From an uncultured Roseovarius sp. (GTDB lineage Bacteria > Pseudomonadota > Alphaproteobacteria > Rhodobacterales > Rhodobacteraceae): a stretch of 64,000 nucleotides of DNA. Both the position numbers and the translations under genes were made by a program. The notes beneath the pieces were generated by a model, which worked only from the letters and a program-made list of their open reading frames with translations, searched no databases and was not told the DNA's origin. Where the stretch lies: contig NZ_CAMYMD010000026.1 of NCBI RefSeq assembly GCF_947259555.1, forward strand, positions 1 to 64,000, given 5' to 3'. Shown here in pieces: positions 26,769 to 37,165 of the stretch; positions within the stretch are counted from its first letter, which is position 1, and each line of letters opens with the position of its first letter.

Positions 26769-28418
26769 TTACTCTCCCATGAGGGCATGCGCTGCCGCGC
26801 GGGCCTCTGGCGTGATCCGTTCACCCGACAACATCCGGGCAATCTCATCCACGCGGTCGGTCCCCTGCATGGGGCGCACGGTCGACAGCGTCTCGTCCCC
26901 CTCGACCCGCTTTTCTACGCGCCAGTGGTGGGCCCCGCGTGCCGCCACTTGCGGCGAATGTGTCACCACGAGCACCTGTCCGCCCGCCGCAAGCTGCGCC
27001 AGCCTGCGCCCGACCGCATCTGCCGTGGCCCCACCAACCCCGCGGTCGATCTCGTCAAAGATCATGGTCACGCCCGCGTCGGTGCCGGTCAGGCACACTT
27101 TGAGCGCCAGAAGGAACCGGCTCAATTCCCCACCCGACGCGATCTTGCCCAGTGGTCCGGCAGGCGCGCCGGGATTGGTCGCCACTCGAAAGGTCACCTC
27201 ATCGCACCCCGACGGACCAGGCGCAGCCCCACGCAGCTCGGTGCTGAACACAGCCCGCTCCATCTTGAGCGGTGCAAGCTCGGTCATCACGGCGCGGTCC
27301 AAGTCCTGCGCCGCCCTCAGGCGTGCGGCGTTCAGCTTATCAGCCGCCTGCGAAAACTCCTGCTCGGCCATGTTCAAAGCGTCGTCCAGGGCCTGCATAT
27401 CCTCGTCGCCCCGCTCAAGCGTCGCCAGTTGCGCGCGCAGACCATCGGCGAACCCGCCCAGATCGTCCGGCATCACGTCGTGTTTGCGGGCCAAGGCGCG
27501 GATCGCGAAAAGCCTCTCCTCTGCCTCCTCCAACTCCAGCGGATTGAAGGTCAGCGTCTCAAGGCAGCGTGCCACGCCCTGCCCCGCCTCATCCAGTTCG
27601 ACCAACGCCCGCCCGAGCGCCGCCATCGGCTCTTCAAGTTGGCCATCGGCCTTGTCGGCGACACCTTCGAGCCAGCGCAGCGCATCGCCTGCGGCGCCTT
27701 CGGCCCCCTGCCCGCCGAGCGCCTCTGCGGCGCGTGCGATGTCATCCCGAATGCGCTCTGCGCCCTGCATCAGGCGGCGGCGCGTATCCAGCTCGGCCTC
27801 TTCGCCCGGCTGTGGATCAAGGGCATCAAATTCACCGACCGAATGACGCAGAAAGTCTTCCTCCGCGCGCAACTCCGATTGGCGCGCCGCAGCCACGTCA
27901 CGTGCCTTGCGCCGGTCCGATACTGACCTCCAGGCGACACGCACCGCGTCTCGCAGAGCGCCGAGCTTTCCGTATTCATCCAGCAGATCCCGATGTTGCT
28001 TGGGGTCTAGCAATCCCCGATCGTCCTGCTGCCCATGCAGTTCGACCAACACGTCCGACAGCCGCCGCAACACCTCGCCCGAAACGCGCCGGTCATTGAC
28101 CCAAGCCGTCTTGCGCCCCTCGGCGCTGTTGACCCGGCGCAGGATCAGCACGTCCTCTTCCGGCAGACCGGCCTCGCGCAACACGTCGCGCGCGGGGTGA
28201 TCGGATGCAAGATCGAACTCCGCGATCACCTCGCCCTGTTTGGCACCTTTGCGCACCAGCTCTGCCCGTCCGCGCCAGCCAAGTACAAAGCCAAGGCTAT
28301 CAAGCATGATTGATTTGCCCGCGCCGGTCTCACCGGTCAGCACGTTGAGACCCGGCTGAAAACTGAGCTCCAGCCGATCAATGATCAACATGTCACGGAT
28401 TTCAAGCGCGCGCAGCAT
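26769..28418 (-). CDS. recN: DNA repair protein RecN
   Basis: A 549-residue SMC-like ATPase of recombinational double-strand-break repair. The N-terminal Walker A is TGETGAGKS and the N-terminus LRALEIRDMLIIDRLEL is typical. The central part is a coiled coil rich in Ala, Glu and Arg. The C-terminal half has the ABC signature region ASGGELSRFLLALK and Walker B MIFDEIDRGVGG. ATG 28418 is chosen because the upstream in-frame start is only a TTG. It is the last gene of the dcw-linked run and follows bamD. Confidence 0.95.
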   Translation of the reverse strand: MLRALEIRDMLIIDRLELSFQPGLNVLTGETGAGKSIMLDSLGFVLGWRGRAELVRKGAKQGEVIAEFDLASDHPARDVLREAGLPEEDVLILRRVNSAEGRKTAWVNDRRVSGEVLRRLSDVLVELHGQQDDRGLLDPKQHRDLLDEYGKLGALRDAVRVAWRSVSDRRKARDVAAARQSELRAEEDFLRHSVGEFDALDPQPGEEAELDTRRRLMQGAERIRDDIARAAEALGGQGAEGAAGDALRWLEGVADKADGQLEEPMAALGRALVELDEAGQGVARCLETLTFNPLELEEAEERLFAIRALARKHDVMPDDLGGFADGLRAQLATLERGDEDMQALDDALNMAEQEFSQAADKLNAARLRAAQDLDRAVMTELAPLKMERAVFSTELRGAAPGPSGCDEVTFRVATNPGAPAGPLGKIASGGELSRFLLALKVCLTGTDAGVTMIFDEIDRGVGGATADAVGRRLAQLAAGGQVLVVTHSPQVAARGAHHWRVEKRVEGDETLSTVRPMQGTDRVDEIARMLSGERITPEARAAAHALMGE

Positions 28419-28457
28419 CAAGACATCCCGTCGGACGGGCCCGCATCCCGTCCTCCT

Positions 28458-29306
28458 TTACAGCCAGCGGCCCAGAACGGTCTGACGGTAGATCTGCTGC
28501 AACCAGCCATCGCCTGCCGCCTCCAGAGTCAGCCCCTGCCCCGTGAGCAGCTTGTAGCTGTCTTCGTACCACTCGGTGCCTTGGAAGTTGTGACCAAGGA
28601 TCGCCCCCGCCGTACGCGCCTCGTTGACCAAACCAAGCGAGAGGTACGATTCCACAAGGCGGTGCAACGCCTCGGCGGTGTGGGTCGTGGTCTGGAAATC
28701 CTCCACCACGACACGGAAGCGATTGGCCGCGGCCGCGAAATTGTCGCGCTTGAGGTAATAGCGCCCGATCTCCATTTCCTTGGAGGCAAGATGGTCGAAC
28801 GCCAGGTCGAACTTCAGGATCGCGGCGCTGACGTATTCGCTGTCAGGATAGCGCTCTATCACCTCGCGCAGCGCCTGCAAGGCTTGGAACGTAAGGCCCT
28901 GATCGCGCCCGACCTCGTCGATCTGGTCATAATAACTCAGCGCCAGCAGATACTGCGCATAGGCCGCGTCCTCATCGGTTGGGTAGAAATCGATGAATCG
29001 CTGCGCCGCCGCGCGGCTCTGCTCGTAATCCTTGTCCTGATGATGGGCAAAGGCCTGCATGATGACCGCGCGTTTGGCCAGATCTGAGTAGGGATAAAGC
29101 CGCTCCACCTCGGCAAAGCTCGTTGCAGCGAGGTCGGGATTGCGTTGCGCCAGATCATACTCGGCGCGCTCGAAAATCTGTTGTGCGGTGTAATTCTCGT
29201 AGTTGACCGTGCCGCGCTCGACGCTCTCCTTGTCGCCACAGCCTGCAATGACGACGGTCAATGCCAATGCACCAAACAGCCTGCCCCGGGACGTGCCGAT
29301 TTTCAT
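28458..29306 (-). CDS. bamD: Outer-membrane assembly lipoprotein BamD
   Basis: A 282-residue lipoprotein component of the BAM complex that folds outer-membrane proteins. The signal peptide ends at lipobox VVIAGC near residue 23. TPR-like repeats follow (YTAQQIFERAEYDLAQRNPDLAAT, RAVIMQAFAHHQDKDYE, YLLALSYYDQ). ATG 29306 has a GAGAGTGAGAT RBS; the longer frame uses a GTG. Placement between lpxC and recN is the usual alphaproteobacterial order. Confidence 0.93.
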   Translation of the reverse strand: MKIGTSRGRLFGALALTVVIAGCGDKESVERGTVNYENYTAQQIFERAEYDLAQRNPDLAATSFAEVERLYPYSDLAKRAVIMQAFAHHQDKDYEQSRAAAQRFIDFYPTDEDAAYAQYLLALSYYDQIDEVGRDQGLTFQALQALREVIERYPDSEYVSAAILKFDLAFDHLASKEMEIGRYYLKRDNFAAAANRFRVVVEDFQTTTHTAEALHRLVESYLSLGLVNEARTAGAILGHNFQGTEWYEDSYKLLTGQGLTLEAAGDGWLQQIYRQTVLGRWL

Positions 29307-29419
29307 GCGCGATCTCACTCTCAGTTACGAAAACGCAGGGCGAAGCCCCAGCATCGCCACGGTCCTAGCATATTAATTTCTGGTGCAAAACGCCTTTGGC
29401 ACATTTCCGTATGCGGAAT

Positions 29420-30370
29420 TCAGGCAACCTCGGGAATTTCGTCCCAATGCGCACCAACGCCGGGAAGACGCGCGACGGTCGCAGGATCGCAGCGGATCAC
29501 GTCATAGTTCTCCGGATCGCTGAAAAACGCGCGCAAAAGATCGTTGGTGAGGGCGTGGCCCGCACGAAACCCATGATACTGCCCCAGAATCGGTGCCCCA
29601 GCCAGAGCCAGATCGCCAAGCGCGTCGAGCATCTTGTGGCGCACCGCCTCGTCGGCATAGCGCAGTCCACAGGGGCTGAGTACCTTGTCACCGTCAACAA
29701 CGACCGCATTCTCCAGCGTGCCGCCAAGCGCCAGCCCATCGGCATGCATTTGCTCCACATCCACCTTGCGGCAAAACGTTCTGCAGTTCGCCAGCTCGCG
29801 CACGAAACTCCCGTTGGACATGTTCAGGGTTTTGCTCTGCATTCCGATTGCCGCATCCTCGAATTCGATATCGAAGCGAATGCGCAGCGCATCGTCCGGG
29901 CTCAACCGCGCCCATGCCTGCCCTTTTCGCACCTCCACAGGCCGCAATACCCGCAATGCGCGCAGCGGGCCGCCCTGCAAACGCATGCCCCTTTCCAGAA
30001 TAGCCCGGACAAAGGGGCCCGCGCTTCCATCCAGGATCGGCACTTCCGGGCCGTCTACATCGACAATAGCGTTATGAACACCGCAGCCCGACAGCGCCGC
30101 CATCACATGCTCGATCGTCGTGATCGAGACGCCTGCGGCATTGACCAGACGGGTGCAGAGCGGTGACTGTTCGACCATGTCCCACCGAGCAGGTAAAACG
30201 ATATCACAGCCATCGAGATCGACACGACGAAAAACGATCCCCGTGCCAGCCTCTGCCGAACGCAGGATCAGAGAGGCGGGTTGCCCCGAGTGCAGGCCGA
30301 CTCCGTGAAAAACGATGGGGTACGTGATCGTGCGTTGCAATAGGGTGCTCCTGCCGCCTGTGGCATTCAT
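29420..30370 (-). CDS. lpxC: UDP-3-O-acyl-N-acetylglucosamine deacetylase LpxC
   Basis: A 316-residue zinc deacetylase that commits UDP-3-O-acyl-GlcNAc to lipid A synthesis. The N-terminal GVGLHSG motif, the first zinc His in TIEHVMAAL, and the second His and Asp in HKMLDALGDLAL are all present. The C-terminal segment has GFRAGHALTNDLLRAFF. It lies downstream of ftsZ but is separated from it by 235 bases that include a strong terminator, so it probably has its own promoter in 30371-30550. Confidence 0.95.
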   Translation of the reverse strand: MNATGGRSTLLQRTITYPIVFHGVGLHSGQPASLILRSAEAGTGIVFRRVDLDGCDIVLPARWDMVEQSPLCTRLVNAAGVSITTIEHVMAALSGCGVHNAIVDVDGPEVPILDGSAGPFVRAILERGMRLQGGPLRALRVLRPVEVRKGQAWARLSPDDALRIRFDIEFEDAAIGMQSKTLNMSNGSFVRELANCRTFCRKVDVEQMHADGLALGGTLENAVVVDGDKVLSPCGLRYADEAVRHKMLDALGDLALAGAPILGQYHGFRAGHALTNDLLRAFFSDPENYDVIRCDPATVARLPGVGAHWDEIPEVA

Positions 30371-30550
30371 CTACACATCATCAAGACTGTTTATCATCTT
30401 TTAGGATATGCGATTTTTTTTCGTTGCCAAAGGTCTAGGAACAACAAGATCATTGCTCAACTCAATCTTTGCAACCGACTGAAACATGTCGCGCCTGCCG
30501 TTTGGCGGGTTCTTGCCAAACCCAACACGCAATCGGAAACTCATGATTTT

Positions 30551-30580
30551 CAAAAGAAAAAGCCGCCCGACCGGGCGGCT
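30551..30580 (-). terminator. Rho-independent terminator after ftsZ
   Basis: On the minus strand an 8-bp GC stem (30561-30568 with 30573-30580, GGTC loop) is followed by a run of T and then TTTTGAAAAT, 25 bases after the ftsZ stop. This is the strongest intrinsic terminator seen in the window. It marks the end of the ftsW-to-ftsZ transcript, separating ftsZ from lpxC. Confidence 0.85.
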
Positions 30581-30605
30581 TTCTCAGATCATTTGCGGAA
30601 TGGTA

Positions 30606-32249
30606 TCAGTTTGCCTGACGGCGCAAAAATGCTGGGATTTCGATTTGCTCATCCTCATCTTGCGCCCGCGACGGGGCTTGCTGCGGCTGCGCCGCCTGCA
30701 TTGTCGGCTGTTGCCGCGCCGGGCGAGCGGGCTGCGCGCGCTCGGCTTCGGCGGCGCCATGCCCGGTCATGCGGTTGATCAGCGAATTTATGCCGAAACG
30801 CGGCCGTTCGTCAGCACTACCTTGCTCATGTGCGGCAGCCGCGGGGCGCGCCTCGGGCTCGGGGCGTCGCTGCTGCGGCTGTTTGGGCGCGCGATCCACT
30901 GCGGTCTGCAATCGCTGCATCGCCTCGGGAGATGGTGTTCCCGGCGCCGGTGCGCGAGGTGCGACGAAAGCATCGAGTTCTTCCTCGTCCTCGGCATAGG
31001 ATGTAGGCGCAAACTCCTCAACGCGAGGCTGATAGGCCGGTGGCGGCATGTCGTCTGCGGCGCCCTCCTCCTCGAAGATATCTTCCATCTGATCCTCTGC
31101 CGCAGCACGCTGTGCGTCCATGGAACCAAAGAGCGAAGGCTCGGAGTCTGCCGCGCTTGCCGCCACCTGAGCGGGTTCGGCGTGCTCGACTTCGGGCACC
31201 GGTGCCTGCTCTTCCACTGACGTGGACTGCTTGAGAGGCTGCGCGAGCGACCGGCGCGGAACGGGCATATCGGCAGCGACATCAGTCGCGTCGATGCCAG
31301 TGGCCACCACGCTCACCCGCATCGCACCTTCCATCGACGGATCGAGGGTCGAGCCAACGATGATGTTGGCGTCGGGGTCCACTTCCTCGCGGATGCGGTT
31401 GGCGGCCTCGTCCAACTCGAACAGCGTCAGGTCGTGCCCGCCGGTGATGTTGATGAGCACACCCTTGGCACCGCGCAGGCTGATCTCGTCCAGAAGCGGG
31501 TTCGCTATCGCTTTTTCGGCAGCCTGGATGGCGCGATCTTCACCGCTATCCTCGCCGGTGCCCATCATCGCCTTGCCCATCTCGTCCATCACCGCGCGCA
31601 CGTCAGCAAAGTCCAGATTGATGAGGCCGGGGCGCACCATCAGATCGGTCACACCCTTGACGCCTTGATAGAGCACGTCATCGGCCATGCTGAACGCCTC
31701 GGTGAAGGTCGTCTTTTCGTTGGCCAGACGGAACAGGTTCTGGTTGGGAATGATGATCAGAGTATCGACCATCTTCTGCAGGGCCTCTACACCATCCTCG
31801 GCCTGACGCATCCGCTTGCCGCCTTCGAACTGGAAGGGTTTGGTCACGACACCGACCGTAAGCACGCCCAGTTCCCGCGCGGCCTGCGCGATGATCGGCG
31901 CGGCGCCAGTGCCCGTCCCGCCGCCCATGCCAGCAGTGATAAAGCACATATGGGCGCCGGCCAGATGATCAACAATCTGCTCGATGCTCTCTTCGGCTGC
32001 GGCGGCACCCACCGTGGCGCGGGCGCCCGCGCCCAGTCCTTCGGTCACTTTCACACCCAGTTGCACGCGACTTTCCGCGTTCGACTGGCTCAGCGCCTGC
32101 GCATCCGTGTTGGCCACCACGAAGTCCACACCATCGAGTTGTTTCTCGATCATGTTGTTCACCGCGTTGCCGCCAGCCCCGCCGACACCGAAAACGGTGA
32201 TCCTGGGCTTTAGCTCGTCATGTCCGGGCATAGTGAGATTGAGTGTCAT
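30606..32249 (-). CDS. ftsZ: Cell division GTPase FtsZ
   Basis: A 547-residue tubulin homologue that forms the division ring. The GTP-binding signature [10 protein letters not shown] (about residue 106), [10 protein letters not shown] and the T7 catalytic loop [11 protein letters not shown] are intact. After the globular core (about 320 residues) comes a long acidic/Gln-Pro-Ala-rich linker of about 200 residues. It contains a second conserved island [14 protein letters not shown] and ends in the C-terminal peptide EIPAFLRRQ, which binds FtsA and other partners. The ATG 32249 is chosen for its AGGCGGA RBS and family N-terminus; the 30-residue upstream extension is not conserved-looking. Confidence 0.97.
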   Translation of the reverse strand: MTLNLTMPGHDELKPRITVFGVGGAGGNAVNNMIEKQLDGVDFVVANTDAQALSQSNAESRVQLGVKVTEGLGAGARATVGAAAAEESIEQIVDHLAGAHMCFITAGMGGGTGTGAAPIIAQAARELGVLTVGVVTKPFQFEGGKRMRQAEDGVEALQKMVDTLIIIPNQNLFRLANEKTTFTEAFSMADDVLYQGVKGVTDLMVRPGLINLDFADVRAVMDEMGKAMMGTGEDSGEDRAIQAAEKAIANPLLDEISLRGAKGVLINITGGHDLTLFELDEAANRIREEVDPDANIIVGSTLDPSMEGAMRVSVVATGIDATDVAADMPVPRRSLAQPLKQSTSVEEQAPVPEVEHAEPAQVAASAADSEPSLFGSMDAQRAAAEDQMEDIFEEEGAADDMPPPAYQPRVEEFAPTSYAEDEEELDAFVAPRAPAPGTPSPEAMQRLQTAVDRAPKQPQQRRPEPEARPAAAAHEQGSADERPRFGINSLINRMTGHGAAEAERAQPARPARQQPTMQAAQPQQAPSRAQDEDEQIEIPAFLRRQAN

Positions 32250-32423
32250 CGATTTGTCCGCCTGTCGTTGTGCCCACATTCGCGGGCCGTTTTCCGCCTG
32301 ATTGGGACCATTCTTACCGATGGTTGCCCCAATCGTCACCTAAAAAACACTGTTTTCATACTAAATATGGCCAGTTTTTCCGTCCTTTTCGCGGGATTTC
32401 GCCGATATCGCCATATCTAGCGG

Positions 32424-33758
32424 TTACCAGTTGTCCCTGAACCATTTCATCGCGCGCTTCAGCGATCGCGCCGGGTAGCGATCGACCGGGATTTCGAAAT
32501 CCCACCATTCGTCCTGCGGGTTGGCCGCGAACAGGCACATGCCCACGGCACTGGCAAAGCCCGCGCCGGTTGCTGCCTGAGGCAGCCCATGTACGCGCAA
32601 GGGGCGCCCCAGCCGGACCTGCTGACCCAGAATTTTGCTCGCCAGTCCATCGAGACCCGGGATCTGACTGCCACCGCCTGTGAGTACGATTTGCTGGCTC
32701 GGCAAATGATCAAAGCCTGCCGCATCAAGCCGCGCGCGCACCTCTTCCAGGATTTCCTCGACCCGGGGGCGCATGATCCCAATGAGTTCGGCCCGGCTGA
32801 CCTGTCGCCGATCATGTTCGTAATCGCCGGTATCGCCGCCGATCTCGATCATCTCCCGGTCGTCCATGCCGGTGGCGACAACCCCGCCGTAAAAGGTCTT
32901 GATCCGCTCAGCCGTGGCCTGTGGCACCTGAAGACCCATCGAAATATCATTCGTCACATGGTCGCCTCCCATGCGCACGCTGTCGGCATAGATCATGTGC
33001 TTCTTGATAAAGATCGACACGCCCGACGTGCCGCCACCCAGATCTATGCAGGCGGCGCCCAGTTCCTGTTCGTCCTCGACAAGCGCGGCAATCCCGCCCA
33101 CATAGGCAGAGCTGGCAACCCCGGCCAATTCCAGATCGCAGCGTTTGACGCAATGCGCGAGGTTCTGGATGGCGGTGGCGTCAACGGTCAGCATATGCAT
33201 GTCCGTGGACAACGCCTGCCCCATCTGCCCGCGCGGGTCGATCAGGCCACTGCGGTGATCCAGCGCAAAATTCACGGGCTGCGCGTGCAGCACCTCGCGG
33301 CCCTCGCCGAAATCGGGCACATCACAGGCGCTCAACACCCTGCTGATGTCCTGCTCGCTCACGGTGTGCCCTTCCAACTCGACCTGCCCGGCAAGGCCAT
33401 AGCTGCGGGGGGCGGCACCAGAGAAGCAGGCGATGACATGATCGACGCGAATATTGGCCATCTTCTGCGCGGCCTGCACGGCGGTGCGGATCGCACGCTC
33501 GGTCTCGGCCATTGCCTCGATCTCGCCATGGCGGACCCCGCGCGAACGGGTCGTCGCCGCGCCGATCACTCGATACCCGGACTGGCCCGCCATACGTCCA
33601 ATACCATCGGCCTCGTGTAGCCGCTCGGTACCGTCAAAGCGCAAAACCAGACAGGCGATCTTGGAGGTGCCCACATCCAGCACCGCGACCACGCCCCGCT
33701 GCATTGCCGCCTTGCGCATGTTGCGCATCGCCCTTTGGGATTCATAGAGTTCGATCAT
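32424..33758 (-). CDS. ftsA: Cell division protein FtsA
   Basis: A 444-residue actin-like ATPase that tethers FtsZ to the membrane. Phosphate-1 VLDVGTSKIACLV, phosphate-2 IDLGGGTSGVSIF and the adenosine motif VLTGGGSQIPGL are present. The C-terminus ends in an amphipathic, basic/aromatic helix (SLKRAMKWFRDNW) for membrane attachment. It starts 4 bases after ftsQ ends, indicating co-translation. The 174-bp gap before ftsZ may contain an additional ftsZ promoter. Confidence 0.96.
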   Translation of the reverse strand: MIELYESQRAMRNMRKAAMQRGVVAVLDVGTSKIACLVLRFDGTERLHEADGIGRMAGQSGYRVIGAATTRSRGVRHGEIEAMAETERAIRTAVQAAQKMANIRVDHVIACFSGAAPRSYGLAGQVELEGHTVSEQDISRVLSACDVPDFGEGREVLHAQPVNFALDHRSGLIDPRGQMGQALSTDMHMLTVDATAIQNLAHCVKRCDLELAGVASSAYVGGIAALVEDEQELGAACIDLGGGTSGVSIFIKKHMIYADSVRMGGDHVTNDISMGLQVPQATAERIKTFYGGVVATGMDDREMIEIGGDTGDYEHDRRQVSRAELIGIMRPRVEEILEEVRARLDAAGFDHLPSQQIVLTGGGSQIPGLDGLASKILGQQVRLGRPLRVHGLPQAATGAGFASAVGMCLFAANPQDEWWDFEIPVDRYPARSLKRAMKWFRDNW

Positions 33759-33762
33759 CGTT

Positions 33763-34632
33763 TCAGTCCGTCCCCAAAGTCATGTTTGTTATCCGCCACC
33801 ATTCCGCCATCGCATGATCGTTGAGCCGTATTGTCGGGCGCGCCGCGATCCGCATGTCGACGGCTGCCAGATCCCGATCGAGCATGTCCTGCGCACCGTG
33901 CAAGACCATCACGCGCTCCAGCGCGCGCACCGGTCCGGTTTCGGGCAGAAGGATGCGCTTTCCATCGGCCAGAACCAGATCCCAACGCCGTTCGCCCATC
34001 CGCACCAGACCGCGCATATCCATTTCGAGCGGCGCCGCGGCCCGAAGAATATCGAGTGCCTGCGCCACATCGCCAGCGGCACCGTCCCCCGTGAGCACCG
34101 GCAAATCAGCACGTTCGTTACGCGACGCGACAACACCGATCACCTCGCCCTCGATGTCGATCACGTTGATCGCGTCCCGCGTCCGCCACAGCGCGACCGG
34201 CACCCGCTCGGTGATCTCGGCCACCAGCACCCCACCCTGCCGGATGCGCACCGCAGCCCCGGCCACGGCAGGCAGTTCCTCGATCATCACGCGGATATCG
34301 TCCAGTTCCAGATCGAATGAACTGGCAGGCAGGTCATACGGGAAAATCTCGCGGATATCGGCCTGTACGCTGGTGCTCGCGCCCTCGACCGAGAGCAGGT
34401 TGACCATGAATTCCGGGCGCGTTTCGATTTGCCGGCGCACCTCTGTCACCTGATCGACCAATGCCAGACGCCGATCCTCCTCCGCGAGGTACCCCGCAAC
34501 GAGGCCAGAGACCGCCAGCACTGGCAGTCCAATCCGGATGAGACGACGATAGAGCGGCGTCAGCATCAGGCGCTGCAGACGATAAGAGAGCCGCGACGGG
34601 GCCGGATCGGCGCGCGGGATCACCGGTTGCAT
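33763..34632 (-). CDS. ftsQ: Cell division protein FtsQ
   Basis: A 289-residue bitopic divisome protein. It has a basic cytoplasmic N-terminus, one transmembrane helix at about residues 33-49 ([15 protein letters not shown]), a POTRA domain starting [15 protein letters not shown], and a beta domain including [19 protein letters not shown] 34632 is inside the last codons of ddl (13-base overlap); the longer frame to 34833 lies within ddl and is rejected. It forms a tight ddl-ftsQ-ftsA unit. Confidence 0.93.
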   Translation of the reverse strand: MQPVIPRADPAPSRLSYRLQRLMLTPLYRRLIRIGLPVLAVSGLVAGYLAEEDRRLALVDQVTEVRRQIETRPEFMVNLLSVEGASTSVQADIREIFPYDLPASSFDLELDDIRVMIEELPAVAGAAVRIRQGGVLVAEITERVPVALWRTRDAINVIDIEGEVIGVVASRNERADLPVLTGDGAAGDVAQALDILRAAAPLEMDMRGLVRMGERRWDLVLADGKRILLPETGPVRALERVMVLHGAQDMLDRDLAAVDMRIAARPTIRLNDHAMAEWWRITNMTLGTD

Positions 34633-35543
34633 GAGGCGTCCTCCACCATCCAGCGGCACAGTTCGGCAAAGGATGTGCCCATCGCCTGCGCCTGCTCGGG
34701 CACAAGAGAGGTCGGTGTCATGCCCGGCTGAGTATTCGTTTCGAGCAGGATCAGCCCGGCCAATCCCTGCGCCTCGTCCCAGCGAAAGTCCGTGCGGCTG
34801 ACACCACGACACCCCAAGATCCGATGCGCGCACAACGCAAAATCCATGCAGGCATCGAATATCTCTTGGGGCACATCTGCGGGCACGACATGGCGCGAGC
34901 CGCCGGGCGTGTACTTGGCATCGTAGTCATACCAGCCTTCTGTAAGGATGTCGGTAACCGTCAGCGCACGGTCGCCCACAACCGTAGTGGTCAACTCACG
35001 GCCCGGCGCGAAGGCCTCGACCATCACCGTGTCCGGCATACTCTCAGACAGGGCCGGTGGGCTGTTGGCCCCGGCCTCGACGAGGTATACGCCGACCGAA
35101 GAGCCCTCGTTGTAAGGCTTGACGACATAAGGCGGGGCCATCACGTGACGTGAGCTCACATCGTCACGTGACGCCAGGATGCTTTCGACGACAGGCAGCC
35201 CAGCGGCACGATACACCGCCTTTGTGCGCTCTTTGTCCATGGTCAAAGCAGAGGCGAGAACGCCCGAATGGGTGTAGGGCAATCCCAACCACTCCAACAG
35301 ACCCTGAACGCACCCATCCTCGCCCCAGCGACCATGCAGGGCGTTGAATACCACATCTGGCTGAATTTTCTGCAAACGCGAACACAGGTCTGGCGCGGCG
35401 TCGACCTCGACCACGTCATACCCAGCTTCCCGCAACGCGGCGGCGCATTCACGCCCTGACGACAGCGACACCTCGCGCTCCGCCGAAGGGCCACCCATTA
35501 TCACCGCCACTTTCGGGGTTGTTCTGCTCGAACCAACCACCAT
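34620..35543 (-). CDS. ddl: D-alanine-D-alanine ligase
   Basis: A 307-residue ATP-grasp ligase making D-Ala-D-Ala for peptidoglycan. It has [20 protein letters not shown] at the N-terminus, [11 protein letters not shown], the ATP-binding [14 protein letters not shown], and RTDFRWDE plus [13 protein letters not shown] for metal and substrate binding. ATG 35543 is preferred; the frame can extend three codons to a TTG. It lies 51 bases downstream of murB. Confidence 0.95.
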   Translation of the reverse strand: MVVGSSRTTPKVAVIMGGPSAEREVSLSSGRECAAALREAGYDVVEVDAAPDLCSRLQKIQPDVVFNALHGRWGEDGCVQGLLEWLGLPYTHSGVLASALTMDKERTKAVYRAAGLPVVESILASRDDVSSRHVMAPPYVVKPYNEGSSVGVYLVEAGANSPPALSESMPDTVMVEAFAPGRELTTTVVGDRALTVTDILTEGWYDYDAKYTPGGSRHVVPADVPQEIFDACMDFALCAHRILGCRGVSRTDFRWDEAQGLAGLILLETNTQPGMTPTSLVPEQAQAMGTSFAELCRWMVEDASCNR

Positions 35544-35594
35544 GTGCCTCAATGTTCCGGGCCGGTTTGCCAGCCCTTTGATATTATATTTCTG

Positions 35595-36539
35595 TCAGTC
35601 TGCCTGTGGGCCTTCGCCCGGGGCCGGTTCTCCGACCCTCATGATTTCCCACTGTAACTCTATTCCTCGGATTTGAAAAACCTTTTTTCGAACATCTTCA
35701 CCGAGACCCTCAAGATCGGCGGCAGAGGCCCCACCGGTATTGATCAGGAAATTGGGATGCTTCTCGCTCATCTGCGCCCCGCCGCGCCGGGCACCGCGCA
35801 AGCCCGCCTCGTCGATCACCTTCCACGCCTTCAGATCATGCACGTCATCGGCACGCCCCGTGCTGCTGAACCCGGCGGGATTGCGAAATGTGCTACCGGC
35901 GCTACGCTCCTTGGTGGGTTGGGTGGCATCGCGTTTGGCCAGTTGCTCCTCCATCTTCGCGCTCAGGGCATCCGGATCACCCGTGCTCCCTTCAAGTACC
36001 GCCTCGACAATCACCCAGCCATCGGGCAGATCACTATGGCGATAGGCGAAGTTCAGATCATTAGGTGTGAGGCTCACCACGTCACCGCCCCGCGTCACGG
36101 CGCGCGCCTCGATCAGGTGGTCGGCCAGATAAGACCCATAACACCCCGCATTCATCCGAACCGCGCCACCGATGCTGCCGGGTATGGTGCGCAGGAATGT
36201 GAGGTCCACACCCGCACTCGCGGCACGGCGCGCGACATGCGCATCGAGTGCGGCCGCACCGGCAATGACACGATTGCCCTCTACGCGGATACCGTTAAAG
36301 CCGCGACCCAACCGGATCACCACAGCGCGCAAGCCGCCGTCGCGCACGATGAGGTTGCTACCCACCCCCATCGGAAAAACCGGGACCTGCGCGTCAAGAC
36401 GCGCGAGAAATCCGGAGAGGTCTTCAATATCGGCAGGCTGAAAGAACCACTCGGCCGGCCCGCCCACCCGCAACCACGTCAAATCGCTGAGCGGCCTCTG
36501 GGGGGTCAATGCCCCTTTCGTGTCTGGCATATGTGTCAT
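35595..36539 (-). CDS. murB: UDP-N-acetylenolpyruvoylglucosamine reductase MurB
   Basis: A 314-residue FAD reductase that completes UDP-N-acetylmuramate. The PCMH-type FAD domain shows [30 protein letters not shown] and [18 protein letters not shown]. The catalytic Ser region is [11 protein letters not shown], and [16 protein letters not shown] is the type-I MurB C-terminus. In most alphaproteobacteria murB directly follows murC; here three membrane-protein genes lie between them. Confidence 0.95.
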   Translation of the reverse strand: MTHMPDTKGALTPQRPLSDLTWLRVGGPAEWFFQPADIEDLSGFLARLDAQVPVFPMGVGSNLIVRDGGLRAVVIRLGRGFNGIRVEGNRVIAGAAALDAHVARRAASAGVDLTFLRTIPGSIGGAVRMNAGCYGSYLADHLIEARAVTRGGDVVSLTPNDLNFAYRHSDLPDGWVIVEAVLEGSTGDPDALSAKMEEQLAKRDATQPTKERSAGSTFRNPAGFSSTGRADDVHDLKAWKVIDEAGLRGARRGGAQMSEKHPNFLINTGGASAADLEGLGEDVRKKVFQIRGIELQWEIMRVGEPAPGEGPQAD

Positions 36540-36582
36540 CCAGGCCTGCTACTGACTGCGTGCGGCCAGTGCAAGCCCAAGG

Positions 36583-36855
36583 TCATCGCCGCGCGCGCCT
36601 GCGCCGTTGCAACCAGCCGATAATGCCACCGGCCAAAATACCGAACATGACCGGTGCGGCCATGAAAAACGCCACGATCGCATAGCCGATACCGTCCCAT
36701 CCCTGCTCTTGCTGACCGCGCCAGATCGCCCAGACAATCACAAGCGCGGCCAACCCTGCCAGTGTCGGAACAGTCCAGCCATATCCGTGCCGCACGGCCA
36801 GAACGCCCAGTATCAACGGGATCACAAAGCACAAAAGAGGCAGCACATAAACCAT
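36583..36855 (-). CDS. Small membrane protein of unknown function
   Basis: A 90-residue hydrophobic protein with three predicted membrane segments (LPLLCFVIPLILGVLAV, VPTLAGLAALVIVWAIW, YAIVAFFMAAPVMFGILAGG) and a basic tail QRRRRARR that would sit in the cytoplasm. I do not recognise the family. It lies in the same orientation between DUF2484 and murB, so it is co-transcribed with wall-synthesis genes. ATG 36855 gives a membrane-protein N-terminus; the extension upstream to 36978 overlaps the previous gene. Confidence 0.65.
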   Translation of the reverse strand: MVYVLPLLCFVIPLILGVLAVRHGYGWTVPTLAGLAALVIVWAIWRGQQEQGWDGIGYAIVAFFMAAPVMFGILAGGIIGWLQRRRRARR

Positions 36856-36919
36856 GATGCAGCATTGCCTCAAAGGCCCGTCTTGTCCAGACAGTCCGTC
36901 GCATCGGGTCCGTTTCGGG

Positions 36920-37165
36920 CTATTGCAAACGTCCCCGCAGCCACCTGCCAAGATAAACCACGGGCCAGCGCAGGACACTCATGCCCGCAGCCAGCACAAA
37001 AAGCCCGATCCACGGGCCGTTTTCCCACGTGACATAACCCAGGATCGGCACGCCGACGGCAATTAACACATACGCCCGCCGCCAATAGTTGTCACGGCTT
37101 GGGAGCATCGCGAGAATGTTCGCCACCAACGCCCAAAGGCATGCAAGAACCAAGGATAACGTCAT
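36920..37165 (-). CDS. DUF2484 family small membrane protein
   Basis: An 81-residue protein starting MTLSLVLACLWALVANILAM, with three hydrophobic segments and a basic C-terminus YLGRWLRGRL. It matches my memory of DUF2484 proteins, which sit next to murB in many Rhodobacterales. It overlaps the permease stop by ATGA, so it is translationally coupled. The function is unknown; genomic context suggests an envelope role. Confidence 0.7.
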   Translation of the reverse strand: MTLSLVLACLWALVANILAMLPSRDNYWRRAYVLIAVGVPILGYVTWENGPWIGLFVLAAGMSVLRWPVVYLGRWLRGRLQ